Part shown: positions 58,348 to 64,000 of the stretch, piece after piece
Layout of the letters: the number at the start of each line of letters is the position of its first letter
Position numbering within the stretch: the first letter of the stretch is position 1
Assembly (NCBI RefSeq): GCF_052324685.1
Contig: NC_135219.1
Location: 25,051,032 to 25,115,031, forward strand
Source: Brachyhypopomus gauderio
Lineage: Eukaryota > Chordata > Actinopteri > Gymnotiformes > Hypopomidae
Direction: 5' to 3'
Length of the DNA stretch: 64,000 bases
The notes under the pieces: model-generated
Database searches by the model: none
The model's input: only the letters and a program-made list of their open reading frames with translations
Told to the model about the DNA's origin: nothing
Program-made: the position numbers and the translations under genes

Positions 58348-59499
58348 TACAGCACCCTCCATAATTATTGGTATAATTATCTATTATTATCTATAATTAT
58401 CTATTATCTACTAGCTATTTAACTAGTACTCCTAGTTAAAATGTGTTTAAATAAATTATTTATTTATTGCAGAAGCATAATCTCACTGTGAAAAAAATGG
58501 AAAAAATCAACCTTCAAACAAAAATAAAGAAAGAAAAAATCCTGACTAAGAAATAATTATTTCCCATAAAATGGCCTGTTTCACAATTATTGGCACCCTT
58601 AACAATTTCTTGGAAATAAATGTATTTGAACCATTTATGTCATTTCTACTGTAGATTATAAACTGGATCAATAAACTGTATCTAGCAACCTTTAAACACT
58701 TGAACTACCAGCATTTTCATACGACTCTTCTTCCAGAGAGTGCCAAATGGCAGTGCTTGGGTAATTTGCATCCCATTAGGCCATCCTTTGTTATGTACAT
58801 ACAGCCACTACTAGGTAATGACAAACGGGGGGATGGATGAAAGTGTGAACTATGTTGATCCAAAAGACTCAGACGGAGAAGAAAAAACCCTTTCAGAAAA
58901 ATCTGAACTTTAGCTATTTTGACCAATCAGCATGTCTCCTTTTGCAGTGAGAAAACAATCCAAAATTATAAGGAGGCAGACTTGAGATGTTTTGGAATTA
59001 TAGTTCAAATAATGTCTTTGTGTCAGTTTTATAATAAAGAGTAAGATGACTGCAGACATAGGAAAACAAACATAAAAAGTGCATAAACTTTATATAATAA
59101 ACTGCACCAAAGTAAATAGCTACCTATATGGCTACATGCTAAGTGAAAGAAAATAGAATAAAGGTTTCTCACTATAGTAAAATATTACAATAATACACAA
59201 TGCAGGTAAATGAGATGGATTCTATATTTATTTTTTAAATGTTGTTTTTGCAGCCATTAGATTGAAATATGCCAGTACCAGGTAACAGTGAACAGGGTTG
59301 GGTGTGATGAGTGATAGTGTGAACAATGATGATAATGATTATGCATGTATCCACCTACATGTGGATAAAAATCTATGTCACTGTATTTCGCTTACTGTGG
59401 GAACCATTTATGTCATTTCTACTGTAGATTATAAACTGGTGGTATGTTCTCCAAAGCTCACTGTAAGAGAATTAAATCAAATGGTTGATTATTGGGGTT

Positions 59500-60035
59500 A
59501 ATGTAGATCAGGTGCTATCTACATGCCAACAATCTGTTTGGGAGGCATGCATGAAGAAAGCCGTTTCTGAGTTATACCCATAAGCATAAACAGGTGGAGT
59601 TTGCCAAGTATGTCAGATGAGACTAAGATAGAGATTTTTGGCAACAAACAATCTAAGTGGGTCTGGTGTAACACCAAGGATGAGTACCCTGTAAGGATAC
59701 ATGTGATCATGAACTCTTTGAAATATCAGGACATTTTGAATTAGAATCTGGTGGCCTCTGCCAGAAAGCTGAAGATGTGTCTTCACTGGCACAAAATCAA
59801 GCTCCTCTCATGGCCATCTCAGTCCCCAGACCTCAACCCAATAGAAACCCTGTGGGGTGAACTGAAGAGGAGAGTGCACAGGAGAAGACCAAGTGTTCTG
59901 CACGATTTAGAGAGGTTGTGCAAAGAGGAATGATCAAAGATCTCTTTTTCTGTATTCCCCCATCTTGTGAAGAGTTATAGGAAAAGATTAAGTGCTGTCT
60001 TGTTGGCCAAAGGAGGTTGTATAAAGTACTAACAC
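59500..60035 (+). pseudogene. Tc1 transposase, C-terminal remnant
   Basis: Frames in series read SDETKIEIFGNKQSKWVW, then [35 protein letters not shown] and [20 protein letters not shown], ending ...LLAKGGCTKY-like sequence near 60030. The last catalytic motif is present but stops and frameshifts interrupt the protein. The N-terminal helix-turn-helix domains were not found. Confidence 0.85.
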
Positions 60036-60169
60036 CAGGGGTGCCAATAATTGTGGCACACATGATTTCATTCAAAATAATTATTTCTTAATGTGTGATT
60101 TTTTTCCCACCAAATAAAGGCACTTGAATGAAAGCTTAGATTTTGCTTTTTTTCATTTGCATTGTTGTA

Positions 60170-60170
<1 letters not shown>

Positions 60171-60214
<44 letters not shown>
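60171..60214. repeat. (TA)n microsatellite
   Basis: About 22 TA units near the Tc1 right end. Confidence 0.9.
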
Positions 60215-60218
<4 letters not shown>

Positions 60219-60556
60219 TTATTAGAAACCAAAGAACACTTCTTAACCAGGGGTGCCAATAATTATGGAGGGTGCTGTATATGCAAATGTATTTAATTAG
60301 GGCTTCCAGTACAATACATAATAGTTTTCTGAATCTGATAAATTAATTAGCATTATAGCAAAGTTTGGGATTAAATATGCAGTGAACATAAACTTTGTCA
60401 TGACTTTTATGAAACTGTGAGCTCATCATAAATTAGTGGTTGTAAAATTTGTAACTCATTCCCATCTTTTGCCACATTCAGTGGTCTGAGCTGGGGACCA
60501 GCCCTTCTTAAGCATGAACATTCATAGCTATGTCCTTGTGTTGGATTGAGCCAGGT

Positions 60557-63145
60557 CTAGCTAAACAGTGCCCAGAACTCTGGCTGATGCAACATGAAGA
60601 TACAGTAGGTGAGAATCCACAGGAGCAGAACCTTGTGCAGTACCTCAGTCTCAGCACTTATGACATCAGGCTTTACATCCCTGCAGAACACAGAGTTCAT
60701 ATAACAAACACATGAGACAATACAAAATAACTAATGACAATTATCAGAAGTAACTTATAGGATGTTCAGCCTTACTTTGCTGTTTTTGACGTATCAGCTA
60801 TCTTTGGCTCCTTCACCGTTATGATGAAATTACTTTGATGTGTACAGCTTCCTAGTTCCGTATAATCTCCATCTTCTAGATTGCTCTGCATAATGAACTT
60901 AACCTCACTAAGATTTTCTTCCTGTCTGATTGCATTTTCTGAGTAAGATCTCTTCTTCACAGAAACTGACTCTGTATCCATATAGTCGCCAGAGGCTTTA
61001 TTGTGTAGTCTTCCTTCTGTTTCAGGAGAACATCCTTTGTTTAAAGTTCTGACTGTCTCAAAACTATTGTGAAGATCAACTTCATAAGTATTGAGTTCAG
61101 GGAACTTGTTATCATTTTGGCTAAATGTAGGGGGATCTGTGGCCAATCCCATGTTCTTATGGCATGTAGGAATGCTCTCAGTATATAAGAGCTTAGCTTC
61201 TGGTGTGTGCTTCTCAGGATTTTGTATGTCTTCGGATAGTGATTGGAGGCTTTGCACTGCAATCTCCACAGAGGGATATAAGTAGTGCCATTTTCTTTCT
61301 CCTTGATATACATCAAGTATACTGACTTCATGCAAATTGTGATGGGCTTTCTGGGCATTTACAACTGCACATAGTCTGAGCTGTAAGCTTGATTCATCAT
61401 GAAGCTCAGATTCGTGGTGCTCCAGTTCTAGGATGTAACTGTAGGCATCTTCCTCATCTGAGTCCAGGGTAAGCAGAACAGATTCCTCTGAAACATAGGA
61501 AGAGCACTCATCATCTTTCTCCATACATACTGAATGGCTCTTGGACTCTGACAAGGAGCTCCAACAAAGTCCCTCAGTGGAACAACAGAGTCCATTTGAG
61601 AAGATGAATTTCTCTTTCCTTGGCAATATATCACTGCAAAGAGCAGATGAACGTAGGCAGTGGTGAGAAGCAGACATGTCCATATTCTGAGGAAGAGCAG
61701 AAAACTCTCTCTGCCAGTCAGAAGAACAGCCCTGATCTTCTTTCAGAGAATCCAGTGAAGGGCTGGCTAGTGCACAAATGCGACGGTTACTAGTGGAGTT
61801 AAATGTGTGTTCTTGACTCACGTTGGATAAATCAACCTGAATATATGCAGGAAGCAAATTTAAAAAGGAAAGAGCTTGTATTTGACATGCCTAATTATGT
61901 TTTTCACTGTATGACAATGAACTTACATGCTTTTTTTATGTTAGCAATGATTAAGAAGATACTCACATCTTTATCTTGAAAGTATTTGAGGAACTGAGCC
62001 ACATATGTGATGACAGACTGTTCGTCTGGGGAACACACCATCATGTCTGCAACAGTACAGAATTAACTGTACATTAAACTATATATAAAAGGTAATATCA
62101 TGCACTCTCTGTGTACTGTACCCTGACTATTGGCCAACTAAAATCTTTTCTCATTGTAAACCACTAAATATTTCTGAAAATGTCTGTGGAATTTAAGCTT
62201 CAGAATAAGTGAAGGAAGGTTTTAGATGTTCATTACCTTCTTTTTGTAACAGTGCTGGGATTCCTAGACTCTGCTCTGCCAAGGTGAAGACATCTGTTAA
62301 ATTCTGCCTGGGACTGGTGGACAGAGCTGCATTCATATCCACCAGTTCAGGTTTGGCACACTTTACAAGGGCCAGAAATGCTAAACCATCCCTCCAGCTT
62401 TCACTGAAGTCACAGACCTCTACACCGTATCTAAAGAAAAAAGCAATGTTTTACGTTTTTCACATAAAAGCAGTAAACAGCAGCAACAACAGCAACAAAT
62501 AACACAATGTGAACACAGTAAGTCTTCAGTATAACTCAGATAGAAGCAAGCTCCTGCAGCCCTTACAGTGAAGTGGACATGTTTGCCCAGTTCAGCAGTG
62601 CTGTAATGGCCTTGCTGCGGTACTTGGGCTGACTAGACAACCCGCCACTTTTGGAGAGATGAGTGTCGCTCTGCTCAACACTGGGGGGCGCTGGAGAGCT
62701 GCAGGCAGAGGAGTCACTCTTAGGTAGAGAAGCAAGGCTAGACAGAGATGAGAACCTTTTCTCAAGGTTTCCTGTCACTTCCTTTAACTGTTGGAGAAAT
62801 TGTACAAGTCTGTTCAAATTTATAAAATTCAGCAAAATTTTTATATACTAAACCACAAGCTCCAGGGCAATTCATTATTCTCTACCTGAAATGAAACTAT
62901 GATATTCCAGATAAGCCCTAGTACAACCGAAGACCTGCCATCAGCAATGTCTGCAGCTTCTACATTTACAACTTTCACCTAAAATGAAAACACATACATA
63001 TTAATCACAGATATGAGGACATAATAATCAAAATTAGCCATTTTAAGCTAACGCAACTCACATTTCTATCTTCAAGGAAATCCAGAGCCTTCACAATATT
63101 GTTGAGACTGAAAATATAATTTGTAGATGGTCTGAACCTGTAAAG
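60557..63145 (-). CDS. clmn: Calmin, 3' exons (CH domains to C-terminal anchor)
   Basis: Calmin is a calponin-homology, membrane-anchored, actin-binding protein. Exons from the 5' side are 63137 (or 63145)-63062, 62978-62886, 62787-62567, 62430-62237, 62046-61967, 61836-60776 and 60680-60557. All junctions are GT-AG and phases agree. The first two hold the end of CH domain 1 (FRPSTNYIFSLNNIVKALDF; ADIADGRSSVVLGLIWNIIV). The third is the linker. The fourth and fifth hold CH domain 2 (YGVEVCDFSESWRDGLAFLA; DMMVCSPDEQSVITYVAQFL). The 353-codon central exon is acidic and Ser-rich, shorter than I recall for mammals. The last exon encodes VLHKVLLLWILTYCIFML, a tail-anchor membrane helix, and stops ten residues later. 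The 5' exons lie beyond the recognised region. Confidence 0.93.
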
Positions 63146-63573
63146 CTGGAAAGAAATCTGAGATCACAATCTCCATAGTGATTAATGGCCTTTCTGCTCT
63201 GCCAAACAAACTCTCTCATCTCAATCCCCCAGGCACACAGGACATAGCCAGGTATGTCAGCACACACCTCCCAAGAAAAGCACATAACAGTTTCAATGGG
63301 GGAAGAAAATGTATGAGCACATTGTATGTATCAGTTTTATTTTGTGAGGTTTTATCTCACCTCCACAGATTTTCATTTCTTGCTACAGCAATGATGTGAA
63401 GTTCAAGACCTTTCAAGATGAGTTCAAGATTTTTCTAGACCCCACATTATATCAGTTTATACACTTTTTTGAAGAGCCATATTTTGAAAAGATGAAGACA
63501 GATACAAATTTAACTGCAATAATGGATTCTATTTAGTCATCCTGCCATTTAATTTTATCTACAAAGCTCAGTG
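63146..63573. other. clmn: Intron of clmn, nothing else recognised
   Basis: Upstream of the first recognised CH exon. No further calmin exon was found up to the window end. Confidence 0.6.
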
Positions 63574-63910
63574 TGTCACGTTACGGCCCCTGACCCCTCC
63601 CTTTTGGGCGTGTGTTTACGTTGTCTCCGTCTAGTCGTTGGCGTCTGTGGATCTCCGTGGGTGCGGTTACGTCTGAATGTGTTCATTCGTCTCACCTGTG
63701 GCTCGTCTCGTCATCACTCGGGGTTTATGTGGTTTGTCTATTTAATGTGCGTTCGCGCAGTGTCCCGTGCTCGTCTTTGTTTGAGTCTAACACGTCTTTA
63801 TATGTACGTGTTCTATGTGCGCTGTTTGCGCTATTTTTGTTATAAATAAAGTAACGTTCGTGAGACCGTGGGACTCGTGCCTCATCCTTCACTCTGCCGC
63901 GAGCGTTTCA
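63574..63910 (+). mobile_element. Solo LTR in clmn intron, TSD CAGTG
   Basis: 337 bases, TGTCACGTTACGGCCCCTGA to CTGCCGCGAGCGTTTCA, flanked by CAGTG at 63569-63573 and 63911-63915. It has the same length and sequence family as the LTR at 46077-46413. It contains AATAAA near 63844. Confidence 0.94.
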
Positions 63911-64000
63911 CAGTGCTGCACAGTTTATTAGTTCATCTGTGGTTATTAGTTCATCTAATAAGAAAACCAATTAATGTACAAATGACAAAGGAAAGCATTT

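Larger units (their letters stand above)
58350..60277 (+). mobile_element. Tc1/mariner element, TSD TA
   Basis: Inverted ends CAGCACCCTCCATAATTATT and AATTATGGAGGGTGCTG, flanked by TA at 58348-58349 and 60278-60279. At 1928 bases it is longer than a typical Tc1. A 38-base direct repeat inside (58629-58666 and 59402-59439) suggests an internal duplication or secondary insertion. Confidence 0.9.

Overview
The window is a transposon-rich stretch of a ray-finned fish nuclear genome. The evidence is spliced vertebrate genes with GT-AG introns, fish-type Tc1, hAT, Harbinger, LINE, SINE and Ty3/Gypsy repeats, and long AT microsatellites. The histidine-rich N-terminus of the antitrypsin proteins suggests an otophysan fish (carp/characin/catfish group), but the species cannot be fixed from this sequence.

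Genes. All four recognisable host genes lie on the minus strand in the right half. Three are complete, intact tandem copies of alpha-1-antitrypsin (serpina1-like): copy A 26810-29220, copy B 46732-48592 and copy C 53679-55788. Each has four coding exons with matching splice phases and an upstream non-coding exon 1, with a TATA box and an HNF1-like site. The fourth, at 60557-63145, is the 3' part of calmin (clmn): the end of CH domain 1, CH domain 2, a long central exon and a C-terminal membrane-anchor exon. In human, SERPINA genes and CLMN share 14q32.13, so the pairing looks like conserved synteny. The serpin copies are almost identical over the first coding exon but diverged in the next two. 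Copy B has a different reactive-centre loop, with predicted P1 Phe instead of Met.

Layout. 1-1828: 5' end of a Ty3/Gypsy element on the minus strand (start of pol, gag, leader and LTR). 1829-8500: mostly unannotated sequence with a hAT nested in another hAT and a foldback repeat. 8501-9840: a long palindrome. 9879-15264: a string of hAT elements, several seated in TA microsatellites and carrying nested MITEs. 15275-16225: a second long palindrome. 16742-20327: a Tc1 element holding a Harbinger element that holds a hAT. 20415-26290: LINE, gag-like and Tc1 remnants. 26731-31395: serpin copy A, with a solo LTR inside intron 4. 31600-46413: LTR elements, solo LTRs, a Tc1, a LINE, a SINE and a 41-bp minisatellite. 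46621-56370: serpin copies B and C with a hAT between them. 58350-60277: Tc1. 60557-63910: clmn with an intronic solo LTR.

Many element boundaries are fixed by exact target-site duplications read from the sequence. All transposase and RT reading frames look broken or truncated. The strongest biological story is the serpin array: three secreted protease inhibitors with a homogenised body, a diversified bait loop and similar liver-type promoters.
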